The notes under the pieces were generated by a model that worked only from the letters and a program-made list of their open reading frames with translations, had not been told where the DNA came from and did no database searches. A program made the translations under genes and the position numbers. Below are positions 46,531 to 55,301 of a stretch of 64,000 nucleotides of DNA, in pieces (position 1 is the first letter of the stretch; the number at the start of each line of letters is the position of its first letter). The stretch comes from Psychrobacter sp. Ps6 (GTDB taxonomy: Bacteria; Pseudomonadota; Gammaproteobacteria; Pseudomonadales; Moraxellaceae): contig NZ_JADQAI010000007.1 in the NCBI RefSeq assembly GCF_022129235.1, forward strand, positions 110,535-174,534, given 5' to 3'.

Positions 46531-48105
46531 ATGCGTCTGTCTACTGTTGATTTACAAAAACGCCTGAACCCTGAACAGCCAAAAGGCTTACATCTGGGAC
46601 TGGCGGTACTGATCGCTTTGTTGGCAGGAGGCGCTTTCACACTTGCGCTCGCGCCTTACGGTATTTGGCCAGTTGCGTTGGTATCACCTGCCATTTTGTA
46701 TGCGCTATTGATGCCAGAGATGACAGGTCGCCGCGCCTTTCTCATTGGGCAGGCATATGGTACGGGGCTTTGGTGTGTTGGTGCGTTTTGGCTATACACA
46801 TCTATCCATGTCTATGGTTCGACGCCCGTATGGCTTGCGCTGATTATGATTGCGCTGATGGGTCTCGGCATGGGGTTATTCCATGGCTTTTTGGCGCTGA
46901 TTTTTAATCGAGTGGTTGGCAAGCAGCCATTATCTTTTGCTGCGCTTTGGATACTCCAAGAGTGGATGAAAACGTGGCTATTCACTGGTTTTCCTTGGCT
47001 ATTCGTCGGTTATGCATTTACTGAGCAATATTGGTTGTCATCCTTGGCGCCTGTTGCGGGTGTTTTTGCGGTTTCTTTTGTGGCGGTGCTACTGGCTGCC
47101 AGTCTCGTTGAGCTGTTGCGTCGCCGCGCAGGCTATATGATTCCGTCGATAGCCTTGTTGGTTGTTAGCTGCTCGCTATGGCTGATCAATCCGCAGTGGA
47201 CCAAACCAAAAGGCACGCCTGATTTATCAGTGTCTTTAATTCAAGGCAATATCCCGCAAGATCTAAAATGGCTTACCGAGTATCAAATAGAAACCCTAAA
47301 AATCTACGCAACCTTGACTCGCGACGAGTGGGGACGTGACATTGTGCTGTGGCCTGAGTCATCGATTCCGATGTTTCAGACAGAAGCGGTCGGTTTTATC
47401 AATGAAATGGTAAAAATGGCCAAAGAGACAGACACGACATGGGTGACGGGCATTCCTTATAAAGACGAAGCAGCATTTGATGCCAGTAAAGATAAATATG
47501 CGCCGTTTTATAATAGTGTGGTTGCGCTAGGGGCTCAGGCAGATGGTTTGTATAAAAAACAACGTCTGGTACCTTTTGGCGAATATATTCCGTTTGAAGG
47601 TGTGCTTGATATCCTACCAAATCTGGCAGGCAGCCAAGATATCATGAGCTATAGCCGCGGCAGTGATCATCAGTCACCACTGCGTGTACGAGGCCATAAC
47701 TTGGGTGCGGCTATCTGCTATGAAGTCGCGTATCCAGATACCACGCGCAAAAACGCGATTGGCACAGACTTTTTGTTGACCATCTCAAACGATGCGTGGT
47801 TCGGTACGTCGGCAGGCCCGCTACAGCATCTGCAAATGGTACAGATGCGTGCATTAGAGAATGGTCGCTGGTTTATGCGTGCGACCAACACGGGGGTGAC
47901 AGCTATCATCGATCATAAAGGTCGCATCGTAGCGCGTGCTCCGCAGTTTGAGCGCACTGTACTACGCGGTAATATACAGGCACGCGTTGGTAATACGCCG
48001 TTTATGCGTTTTGGCCAATATCCTATTTTGTTTATTATGGCGCTGCTGCTGATACTGAGTTACTTAGGTAAGCGTCCCAAAACGTCAGTACGTTTGGGTA
48101 AATAA
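46531..48105 (+). CDS. lnt: Apolipoprotein N-acyltransferase
   Basis: Adds the third acyl chain to the N-terminal Cys of lipoproteins in the inner membrane, the last maturation step before outer-membrane sorting. The 524-residue protein has about six N-terminal helices, a nitrilase domain (about 230-485) and a final helix. Catalytic Glu, Lys and Cys are in WPESSIPMF, KKQRLVPFGEY and GAAICYEVAYPD. Length is typical. At least three lipoproteins in this window (urtA and the two small ones) would be substrates. Confidence 0.95.
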   Translation: MRLSTVDLQKRLNPEQPKGLHLGLAVLIALLAGGAFTLALAPYGIWPVALVSPAILYALLMPEMTGRRAFLIGQAYGTGLWCVGAFWLYTSIHVYGSTPVWLALIMIALMGLGMGLFHGFLALIFNRVVGKQPLSFAALWILQEWMKTWLFTGFPWLFVGYAFTEQYWLSSLAPVAGVFAVSFVAVLLAASLVELLRRRAGYMIPSIALLVVSCSLWLINPQWTKPKGTPDLSVSLIQGNIPQDLKWLTEYQIETLKIYATLTRDEWGRDIVLWPESSIPMFQTEAVGFINEMVKMAKETDTTWVTGIPYKDEAAFDASKDKYAPFYNSVVALGAQADGLYKKQRLVPFGEYIPFEGVLDILPNLAGSQDIMSYSRGSDHQSPLRVRGHNLGAAICYEVAYPDTTRKNAIGTDFLLTISNDAWFGTSAGPLQHLQMVQMRALENGRWFMRATNTGVTAIIDHKGRIVARAPQFERTVLRGNIQARVGNTPFMRFGQYPILFIMALLLILSYLGKRPKTSVRLGK

Positions 48106-48202
48106 GATTGATATTTGCTGAATATAGTAGTCAATGACAGTTAGCAGTTTGAGTAAATAACTGTCATCAACGCTAAAAGCGAATAGTAAAATTGTTGATA
48201 AT

Positions 48203-48227
48203 AAACCCTTTAAATACTTAAGGGTTT
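48203..48227 (+). terminator. Possible weak terminator after lnt
   Basis: AAACCCTT and AAGGGTTT around a 9-nt loop, with only four Ts in total at the end. It lies immediately upstream of the next promoter. Confidence 0.35.
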
Positions 48228-48256
48228 TCACAAATCAGTATAAATTGCGATATAAT
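48227..48256 (+). promoter_or_regulatory. Promoter of the small acidic membrane protein gene
   Basis: TTCACA (48227-48232), 18-bp spacer, TATAAT (48251-48256). Start of translation lies 41 bp beyond. Confidence 0.65.
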
Positions 48257-48296
48257 AGGTCAATATTTCAAATATTTTGTGCAAGGTGGATAAGGT

Positions 48297-48752
48297 ATGT
48301 CAGAAGGTATCGTCAATAACAATCCAAAAAAAGAGCTGTTATACACTCTAGGTGGCATTGCCTTATTCTTAGGTATTGTCTTACTTATTGGTGTTTCTGC
48401 ATTTTTGCGTCCAGCTGGTGAGCATATTACGGCTGAGCCAACGGAAACATCAGAGGCCGCTGATGAAGCAGAAGCCATTGCTACCGAAGACGCTGCTGCC
48501 CCGACTGAAGCAAATGCTGAAACAGCACCAGTAGATGCAGCAGCACCTGATACGGCTGCAGATGCAACCGTTACACCAGCGACAGATGCAGATAGTGCAG
48601 TTGTCACTGCAGAAGCAGGTACAGCGACCGCTTCTGGTACAGTAAGCCAAGCAGCAGTTGCCGATGCTGATTTGACTGCTGAGCAAGCGGATGGTGACTT
48701 AGATGCTGGGGATGCTGGCACTGCCGCTGATGACACAGCAGTAGCGCAGTAA
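48297..48752 (+). CDS. Small membrane protein with acidic Ala/Asp/Thr-rich tail
   Basis: A 151-residue protein. A short polar N-terminus (MSEGIVNNNPKKEL) is followed by one membrane helix (about 15-38) and a tail of more than 100 residues composed almost only of Ala, Asp, Glu, Thr and Val, low complexity and probably unfolded. No family was recognised. AAGGTGGATAAGGT precedes the ATG. Its composition resembles the lipoprotein at 21687-22061, but there is no clear homology beyond composition. Confidence 0.75.
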   Translation: MSEGIVNNNPKKELLYTLGGIALFLGIVLLIGVSAFLRPAGEHITAEPTETSEAADEAEAIATEDAAAPTEANAETAPVDAAAPDTAADATVTPATDADSAVVTAEAGTATASGTVSQAAVADADLTAEQADGDLDAGDAGTAADDTAVAQ

Positions 48753-48864
48753 TTTTTGACATTGCAACTGATTGTTTATATAGCAAAAACAACTCTTAAA
48801 TGAGTGGTTATCAAAGCCTCTACTAACAGTAATATCAATATGATAGGACTGCATTGAAGACCAC

Positions 48865-48903
48865 AAAAAAGCTCGTTCTCAGCGATTGAGAGCGAGCTTT
48901 TTT
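48865..48903 (+). terminator. Terminator after the small acidic membrane protein gene
   Basis: A 17-bp stem with one G-T pair around the loop GCGAT, ending in a T run. Confidence 0.9.
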
Positions 48904-49043
48904 GTGGGTATTTGTGTAATTTTTAGCCAACTTTTTCTTTACTTGGTTATAACCAAGTGAAACAATGTTCCGCCTATATGACCGCTTATCGGAATAATTA
49001 GGCATTTGGTCATTACCAAAATAATCTTTAAAGGAATAAAGTT

Positions 49044-50609
49044 GTGAGTACACAATCAAAATCAGAAGCTAGTGCGGCTGAGCTGCAAGCACTAGACAAT
49101 GGCTTTATGGGACACCCTGCGCCATTACGCTCGTTGTTTTTTACTGAGATGTGGGAGCGTTTCTCTTACTATAGTATCCGTCCGCTACTCGTGCTATTTA
49201 TGGTAGCAACAGTGAGTAGTGGTGGTTTTGGGTTTGATGAAGTCACGGCTTCTGCTATCTATGGTATTTTTGCCGGTTCATTATATTTGGCAGCCGTACC
49301 GGGCGGTTGGCTAGCAGATAACTGGCTGGGTCAAGAGCGTGCACTGTGGTGGGGTAGTATTGTGATTGCCCTTGGTCACTTATGTATTGCACTCTCCGCT
49401 GTGTTCGGGATGGCGTTATTTTTCGTTGGTTTGATCTGTATCGTCTTAGGGTCAGGGTTATTTAAGACCTGTATCTCAGTGATGGTTGGCGCTTTGTATC
49501 CTAAGGGTGACTCTCGCCGTGATGGCGGTTTTACCTTATTTTATATGGGTATTAACATCGGCGCGTTATTGGCTGCACTTATCGTCGGTGTGTTTAAAGA
49601 AAAAGGCATGTGGCACGTCGGCTTTGGTGTCGGTGGTTTGGGGATGCTAGTGTCTTTGCTCATCTATCGTTTTGTCGCTCAAAAGAATTTGACGCGTTTT
49701 GCGCGAGCCAAAGGTATCGATGCCGAGTGGGAACACTCCAATGACCGCTACAAAAACATTGGCCGCTGGGTAGGTGGTTTTGTTGCGCTGTTAGTCGCCA
49801 TTGTGCTGTTAGTTTCTACAGGTATGGTATCGTTTAACCCTGAGCTGGTCGCAGAGTATATGACCTATATCATTGCTGCCGTCGTCATCCTTTACTTTGC
49901 CATTATGTTTATTTCACCACGATTGGATAAGACGGACAAACTGCGCTTACTGATCTGTTTTATTTTAATCATTGGCTCGACGCTGTTTTGGTCAAGTTTT
50001 GAGCAGCAGCCAACCTCTTTTAACTTATTTGCTGATCGTTATACAGATCTAAATGTTATGGGATTTGAAATACCAAGCATTTGGTTTCAGTCGTTGAACC
50101 CATTATTTATTTTAATATTGGCGCCTATCGTTAGTATTATCTGGGTCAAGCTGGGTAACCGAGGTCTTGAGCCGAGCAGTATGGCAAAATTTGCACTCGG
50201 GATGCTACTTGCAGCTGCCGGTTTTGCTTTGATGATTTTTGCATCAAAAAGTATCTTAGCGCCTGGTGCTGGCTTAGCCTCGCCTTTATGGTTGGTGGGG
50301 AGTCTGCTGTTATTGACCCTTGGTGAGTTAGCGCTTAGCCCAGTAGGTCTGTCATCAATGACCAAGCTTGCGCCAAAAGGCATGCAAGGTCAGATGATGG
50401 GATTGTTCTTTGCTTCTATTGCGATGGGTAACTTGGTCGCGGCCTTCTTTGGTGGTCATGTCTCAGCGGACAAAATCGAAGGTCTGCCGACTTTGTTTAC
50501 CACTATGACGATCTTCTTGGTAGTCTCTGCCGTGATACTGCTGGTATTGGCCAAACCTATCAATAATATGCTGCAAAAAAGCGAGCACGCTGACGAGGTA
50601 AGCCAATAA
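49044..50609 (+). CDS. POT family peptide:H+ symporter
   Basis: A 521-residue inner-membrane transporter with about 14 helices. Signature motifs are visible: EMWERFSYYSIRPLLVLF (helix 1, the ExxERFxYY motif) and FTLFYMGINIGALLA (PTR2 motif). It takes up di- and tripeptides with protons. The start is GTG, with AAAGGAATAAA upstream. An aminopeptidase P gene lies 272 bp downstream on the same strand, a sensible partner for peptide use. Confidence 0.92.
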   Translation: MSTQSKSEASAAELQALDNGFMGHPAPLRSLFFTEMWERFSYYSIRPLLVLFMVATVSSGGFGFDEVTASAIYGIFAGSLYLAAVPGGWLADNWLGQERALWWGSIVIALGHLCIALSAVFGMALFFVGLICIVLGSGLFKTCISVMVGALYPKGDSRRDGGFTLFYMGINIGALLAALIVGVFKEKGMWHVGFGVGGLGMLVSLLIYRFVAQKNLTRFARAKGIDAEWEHSNDRYKNIGRWVGGFVALLVAIVLLVSTGMVSFNPELVAEYMTYIIAAVVILYFAIMFISPRLDKTDKLRLLICFILIIGSTLFWSSFEQQPTSFNLFADRYTDLNVMGFEIPSIWFQSLNPLFILILAPIVSIIWVKLGNRGLEPSSMAKFALGMLLAAAGFALMIFASKSILAPGAGLASPLWLVGSLLLLTLGELALSPVGLSSMTKLAPKGMQGQMMGLFFASIAMGNLVAAFFGGHVSADKIEGLPTLFTTMTIFLVVSAVILLVLAKPINNMLQKSEHADEVSQ

Positions 50610-50881
50610 AGACAGATAATTGGTGTATACAAATCCTCTATCATGCCCATAGAATCAGTCCATAACTCATGATAAGACGTGTTACCATAACTGGCAGCAC
50701 GTTTTATTGTTTTAATTAGTGAGATATTTTTTAGGCTATTGAAAGCCTACATTCTGCCCAAACATCTAGTTATGTTCTGCTGCAATCCTATTAAGCGGCA
50801 TCTAATAAGACGACTATTCATAGTTGCTACTCACCTCTCGATTTCTAAATAATTTATCTAAAATAAATAAGGACACCTATC

Positions 50882-52699
50882 ATGAATAAACAAATCATTC
50901 AAGAGCGTATCGATACGCTACGCAAAACGCTAGTGGCTCAAGACCTCACTGCGATCATCGTGCCCTCTGCTGATCCACATCTGTCTGAGTATTTGCCAGA
51001 GTATTGGCAAACCCGTCAGTGGCTATCAGGATTTACGGGTTCAGTAGGGACGCTTGTCGTGACTGCTGATTTTGCTGGTCTATGGACGGATAGCCGTTAT
51101 TGGGTACACGCAGCTGAGCAGCTAGAGGGTACGGGTATCACTTTGGAGAAGCTAGCGCCTGGTCAACCAAATCATATCGATTGGCTGGCCGAGCATTTGC
51201 AAGAAGGAGATAGCGTGGCAGTTGATGGCAATGTGCTCTCTATCGCTGAGCAAGATCGACTATTGAATGCATTTGATGCCAATGACATTACCTTAATCAC
51301 TGAACGCGATATATTGACGAGCGTTTGGACAGATCGTCCAGCACTGCCTAATGCTAAATTGTATGCACACGATGAGCAGTTTCTTGCGCAGCCTGCGACT
51401 TCAAAACTTGCGGCAGTACGCGCAGGCATGAAGGATGCTGGCGCAACCCATCATCTACTCTCAAGCTTAGATGACATCGCTTGGCTGACGAACTTGCGCG
51501 GTGCTGATGTTGATTACAACCCAGTGTTCTTAGCACATATGTTGATTGATACAGACAGCGCAACGTTATTTGTTGATACCGATAAAGTGAGCGAAGATAT
51601 TGCCCAAAGTCTAAAAGACAGCGGTATCACATTGGCTGATTACTCTGCGGTACAAGATGCATTGAGTTCGTTAACACCGGAAGATTTGTTATTATTAGAC
51701 CCAAGTAAAATCGCAGTCGGCACTTTGTCCAAAATGGCAGATGATGTTGGCTTTATTGAGCAGATGGCACCGAGTACACTGCTTAAATCTGTCAAGTCTG
51801 ACTCAGATATTGATCATGTGCGTGAGGCAATGCGTCAAGACGGCGCGGCTTTAGCGGAGTTCTTTTCTGAGTTTGAGCAGCGTCTAGCAGCAGGCGAGCG
51901 CCTAAGTGAGCTGGATGTAGATAGTATGCTGATAGAGGTGCGTAGCCGTCAGCCGCATTATGTATCGCCAAGCTTCCCAACCATCGCTGGTTTCAATGAA
52001 AATGGGGCATTGCCGCATTACCGCGCAACCCCAGAGAAGTTTAGCTATCTTGATGTGGCTGAGGGTGAAGGTGGTTTACTACTCATTGACTCAGGCGCTC
52101 AGTATCAAAACGGTACGACAGATATCACCCGCGTGGTCGGTATTGGACAAGTTACCGCTGAGCACAAACGCGACTTTACGACCGTACTCAAAGCCCATAT
52201 TGCACTTGCCTGTGCTCATTTCCCTGATGGTATCGCCTCCCCATTGATTGATGCGATCTGCCGCGCACCATTGTGGCAGGCTCAGATGGACTATGGCCAC
52301 GGTACTGGTCACGGTGTTGGGTATTTCTTAAACGTGCATGAAGGTCCACAAGTGATCGCTTATAGCGCCAGTACACCAAAAGAGCGTGCGATGAAAGTCG
52401 GTATGATTTCAAGTAATGAGCCAGGTTTGTACCGCGAGGGCAAATGGGGTATCCGTATCGAAAACTTGGTCGTGAATACACCAGTTGCCAATCCTACTGA
52501 GACAGAGTTTGGTCAATTCTTACACTTTGAAACCATTACTTATTGCCCAATCGACACGCGTTTGATCGAGCCATCACTACTGGATCAAGTCGAAATTGAT
52601 TGGTTAAATAGCTATCATAGCCAAGTATATGCTGAGCTAAATGATCGCGTAGAAGGTGCCGCCCTTGAGTGGTTGACTGAACGTACCAAAGCCATCTAG
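50882..52699 (+). CDS. Aminopeptidase P family (M24B) metallopeptidase
   Basis: A 605-residue Xaa-Pro aminopeptidase of the long, three-domain type. Two creatinase-like N-terminal domains (about 1-160 and 165-315) precede the pita-bread catalytic domain. Metal ligands are in LLIDSGAQYQNGTTDITR (two Asp), GHGTGHGVGYFLNVHEGP (His), SSNEPGLYREGKWGIRIEN (two Glu). It cleaves the N-terminal residue before proline from peptides in the cytoplasm. It follows the POT transporter. Confidence 0.93.
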   Translation: MNKQIIQERIDTLRKTLVAQDLTAIIVPSADPHLSEYLPEYWQTRQWLSGFTGSVGTLVVTADFAGLWTDSRYWVHAAEQLEGTGITLEKLAPGQPNHIDWLAEHLQEGDSVAVDGNVLSIAEQDRLLNAFDANDITLITERDILTSVWTDRPALPNAKLYAHDEQFLAQPATSKLAAVRAGMKDAGATHHLLSSLDDIAWLTNLRGADVDYNPVFLAHMLIDTDSATLFVDTDKVSEDIAQSLKDSGITLADYSAVQDALSSLTPEDLLLLDPSKIAVGTLSKMADDVGFIEQMAPSTLLKSVKSDSDIDHVREAMRQDGAALAEFFSEFEQRLAAGERLSELDVDSMLIEVRSRQPHYVSPSFPTIAGFNENGALPHYRATPEKFSYLDVAEGEGGLLLIDSGAQYQNGTTDITRVVGIGQVTAEHKRDFTTVLKAHIALACAHFPDGIASPLIDAICRAPLWQAQMDYGHGTGHGVGYFLNVHEGPQVIAYSASTPKERAMKVGMISSNEPGLYREGKWGIRIENLVVNTPVANPTETEFGQFLHFETITYCPIDTRLIEPSLLDQVEIDWLNSYHSQVYAELNDRVEGAALEWLTERTKAI

Positions 52700-52730
52700 T
52701 ACCCAGCTCAAAACATTAACTAAAAGTACT

Positions 52731-52763
52731 AAAAAGCCCCGTAAATTATTTACGGGGCATTTT
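52731..52763. terminator. Bidirectional terminator after the aminopeptidase gene
   Basis: GCCCCGTAAA and its complement around TTA, flanked by As and Ts, between convergent genes. Confidence 0.85.
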
Positions 52764-52808
52764 AATGTTTGTGCTGCAAGGCTTTTTAGAAAATAGGGGT
52801 TGTTGCCG

Positions 52809-53621
52809 TTAGTGAATATTTTTCTTAGCCGCGTTTTCAGTAGTAGCTGACGTATTTTGCTCGCTGAAATGCTGAGTCATCTCAGCACGTAGCCAAGATT
52901 TCAGATTTTCAGACATGAGCATCATTTGCTCACTCAAGTAGTCGTCGATTTGGTTTTCAAGCTCACGAATTAACGTTTGATCCGCCGGATCCAGCTCACT
53001 GTCTTCTAATACCAAGTTGATGGCTGCACTGGAGTTATTATTAATGTCTTTGAGATTATGATTGACCAGCGCATTAGTTTGATCGCTTATGGTTTTGCTA
53101 TCAGCGTTTTTATGATCGCTAGTCTTACTCTCATTATCGGCTACTTCAGAGTCAGTTTTTTTAATTTCTGAATTGTCATCAGTATCGTTATCTGTGACGC
53201 CTTTATCAGAGATGGTTTTTTCATCCATACTGCTTTTGTCGGCTGCTAGCTGCTCATTTTTTTCTTGTTCTTTTTGAGCTGTCTCTGCTTGTTCACGTCG
53301 CGTAGCTTCTGCTTTGCGCGCAGTTTCTTCGGCCTCTTTTTTCTGTTCTTCTTCTAACTGTTGCTTTTCAGCTGCCGCGCGTTCTTGTTCTTGTTTGTCT
53401 ATGATTGCCTTAGCGATGGCTTGCTCGGCATTATAGTTGTCATACAGCTCGTCCACATGGGTATCTAAGTCATGTGTATGAAAAGTGAAGCTTTCAAATA
53501 CGGTATCTGCTTGCAGTAGGGTGGTGATATCTTTTAGCTCTTGGGTGATTGCGGCGCGTACTGGATCCGGTGCACACGTCCAGCGCTGATAAAACTGATG
53601 GGAAAATGAGTAGCTTGACAT
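52809..53621 (-). CDS. Coiled-coil protein of unknown function
   Basis: Not recognised as a known family. A 270-residue cytoplasmic protein in three parts: an N-terminal conserved-looking domain (1-75, SYSFSHQFYQRWTCAPDPVRAAITQELKD region), a charged Glu/Lys/Gln/Ala coiled coil (75-125) running into an Asp/Ser/Lys-rich unfolded stretch (125-195), and a C-terminal helical domain (200-255, DQTLIRELENQIDDYLSEQ). The start at 53621 is preferred because GGAAGA lies just upstream; an ATG four codons earlier overlaps it. It is downstream of fabF, with a hairpin between. Confidence 0.7.
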   Translation of the reverse strand: MSSYSFSHQFYQRWTCAPDPVRAAITQELKDITTLLQADTVFESFTFHTHDLDTHVDELYDNYNAEQAIAKAIIDKQEQERAAAEKQQLEEEQKKEAEETARKAEATRREQAETAQKEQEKNEQLAADKSSMDEKTISDKGVTDNDTDDNSEIKKTDSEVADNESKTSDHKNADSKTISDQTNALVNHNLKDINNNSSAAINLVLEDSELDPADQTLIRELENQIDDYLSEQMMLMSENLKSWLRAEMTQHFSEQNTSATTENAAKKNIH

Positions 53622-53650
53622 GGTATCTTCCATAAATGTTCCAAAAATTA

Positions 53651-53680
53651 CCCCTTATCATACGCAAGTACGATAAGGGG
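53651..53680 (-). terminator. Hairpin between fabF and the coiled-coil gene
   Basis: A 30-nt near-perfect palindrome: CCCCTTATC and GATAAGGGG arms, one internal mismatch, then TAC/GTA around a GCAA tetraloop (plus strand). On the minus strand TAATTTTT follows, so it may end the fabF transcript, or fold in the leader of the next gene. Confidence 0.5.
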
Positions 53681-53813
53681 CTGCAAGTGGACAAACGTAG
53701 CCAAACTGACACCAACGTTACAATGTTCAGACGTATCAAAGTGACAATTCGACAATTTGACAACGCGGTAATGCAAAAACGCGGTATCGCATCGCACGAT
53801 ATGCTTTTGGCTA

Positions 53814-55205
53814 TTAGTGGTTGATAGGCCAGCGTGCAAATATCAAGGATCCATTGGTACCGCCAAAGCCGAAACTGTTGGATACAGCATATTGCAAGTT
53901 ATCGACTTTACGTGATTGATTGGCCACGTAATCGAGATTGCAGTTGTCTTCTACCTCTTCTAGATTAATCGTTGGTGGCACGTGCTGATGCTGTAGGGCA
54001 AGTACGGTAAATATAGCTTCCACGCCGCCCGCTGCACCAAGTAGGTGTCCTGTCATAGATTTGGTTGAGCTCACCAAAATACTGTCTTTCACTGGTGAAA
54101 ACACGGTTTCGATAGCAATTGATTCAGCGACATCACCTGCAGGTGTACTGGTACCGTGCGCATTGACATAACCGACGCTTGCGGGTTCAATCCCAGCATC
54201 ATTGAGTGCATTGCGCATGGCTTTTGCAGCGCCGCTACCGTCTTCTGGTGGTGCGGTAATATGACTGGCGTCATCGCTCATGCCAAACCCGACCAGCTCT
54301 GCCAGTATGGTGGCACCGCGCGCTTTAGCGTGGGCAAGGCTTTCTAAGACGACCATGCCAGCACCGTCACCAAGTACAAAACCGTCACGGCCTTTATCAA
54401 ACGGACGTGATGCTTTGGTTGGCTCATCGTTACGCGTTGAGAGAGCATGCATGGCGCTAAATCCTGCTATACCAAGTGGGCTTGAGCCTTTTTCACTACC
54501 GCCAGCCAACATCACATCGGCATCACCGTAGGCGATCAAACGCGCTGCAAGACCGATAGCGTGAGTTGCGGTAGTACAGGCCGTTGATGTCGCAAGATTT
54601 GGCCCTTTTAAGTTGTGCTTAATCGCGACCAATCCTGCTGCCATATTGACAATAGAGCCTGGGATGATAAAGGGTGAGACTTTGGCAGCCCCTTTTTCGT
54701 GTAGGGTATCGCGGCTGTTTTCGATGGTTTGGATACCGCCAATACCTGAACCCAATATAATACCAAAGCGATCTTGATCAACCCCTTGTACTGGCGCATC
54801 AGCAGCACTGACTTCATCGATAAGACCAGCGTGCTGTAGTGCCATAGAAGACGCTGCAATCCCGTAGTGTATAAACTCATCATAGCGGCGCGCATCTTTG
54901 GCGCTCATGTACTGCTTGGCCTCAAAGTCTTTGATCACACCTGCGATTTGCGCGCGGTAGCCAGTCGCATCAAAATGCGTAATCGGTGAGATACCACTGT
55001 CACCATTGAGCAGTTTGGTCCATGAGCTATCAATATCTAGACCAAGCGGTGTAATGGCACCCATACCTGTCACGACCACACGCGTAACATCAGAGCGCTC
55101 GTAATGAGGGGGTTTTTGACGCGATTTGTATACAGGAGCTGCGGTCATATTATTGGTGTCATCATTGGTGGCTTGGTCGATAGGTGAAGTGCTGTGTTGG
55201 CTCAT
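53814..55205 (-). CDS. fabF: 3-oxoacyl-ACP synthase II
   Basis: Condensing enzyme that elongates acyl-ACP with malonyl-ACP. The catalytic Cys is in ATSTACTTATHA, and the two His are in NAHGTSTPAGD and KSMTGHLLGAAGG. The core begins at RVVVTGMGAITPLG (about residue 42), so there is an N-terminal extension of about 40 residues (Asp/Asn/Thr/Ser-rich). It stands alone, not in a fab cluster with acpP, so it could be a second or specialised KAS II. Confidence 0.93.
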   Translation of the reverse strand: MSQHSTSPIDQATNDDTNNMTAAPVYKSRQKPPHYERSDVTRVVVTGMGAITPLGLDIDSSWTKLLNGDSGISPITHFDATGYRAQIAGVIKDFEAKQYMSAKDARRYDEFIHYGIAASSMALQHAGLIDEVSAADAPVQGVDQDRFGIILGSGIGGIQTIENSRDTLHEKGAAKVSPFIIPGSIVNMAAGLVAIKHNLKGPNLATSTACTTATHAIGLAARLIAYGDADVMLAGGSEKGSSPLGIAGFSAMHALSTRNDEPTKASRPFDKGRDGFVLGDGAGMVVLESLAHAKARGATILAELVGFGMSDDASHITAPPEDGSGAAKAMRNALNDAGIEPASVGYVNAHGTSTPAGDVAESIAIETVFSPVKDSILVSSTKSMTGHLLGAAGGVEAIFTVLALQHQHVPPTINLEEVEDNCNLDYVANQSRKVDNLQYAVSNSFGFGGTNGSLIFARWPINH

Positions 55206-55301
55206 GCGATATGTCCTATACTTACGGGTCCTAAGAGGATGGCGTTCTTAAAGTTATTATAAAACACATAGGTGCACGTATGTAAACTAAAATCTAACTG
55301 G

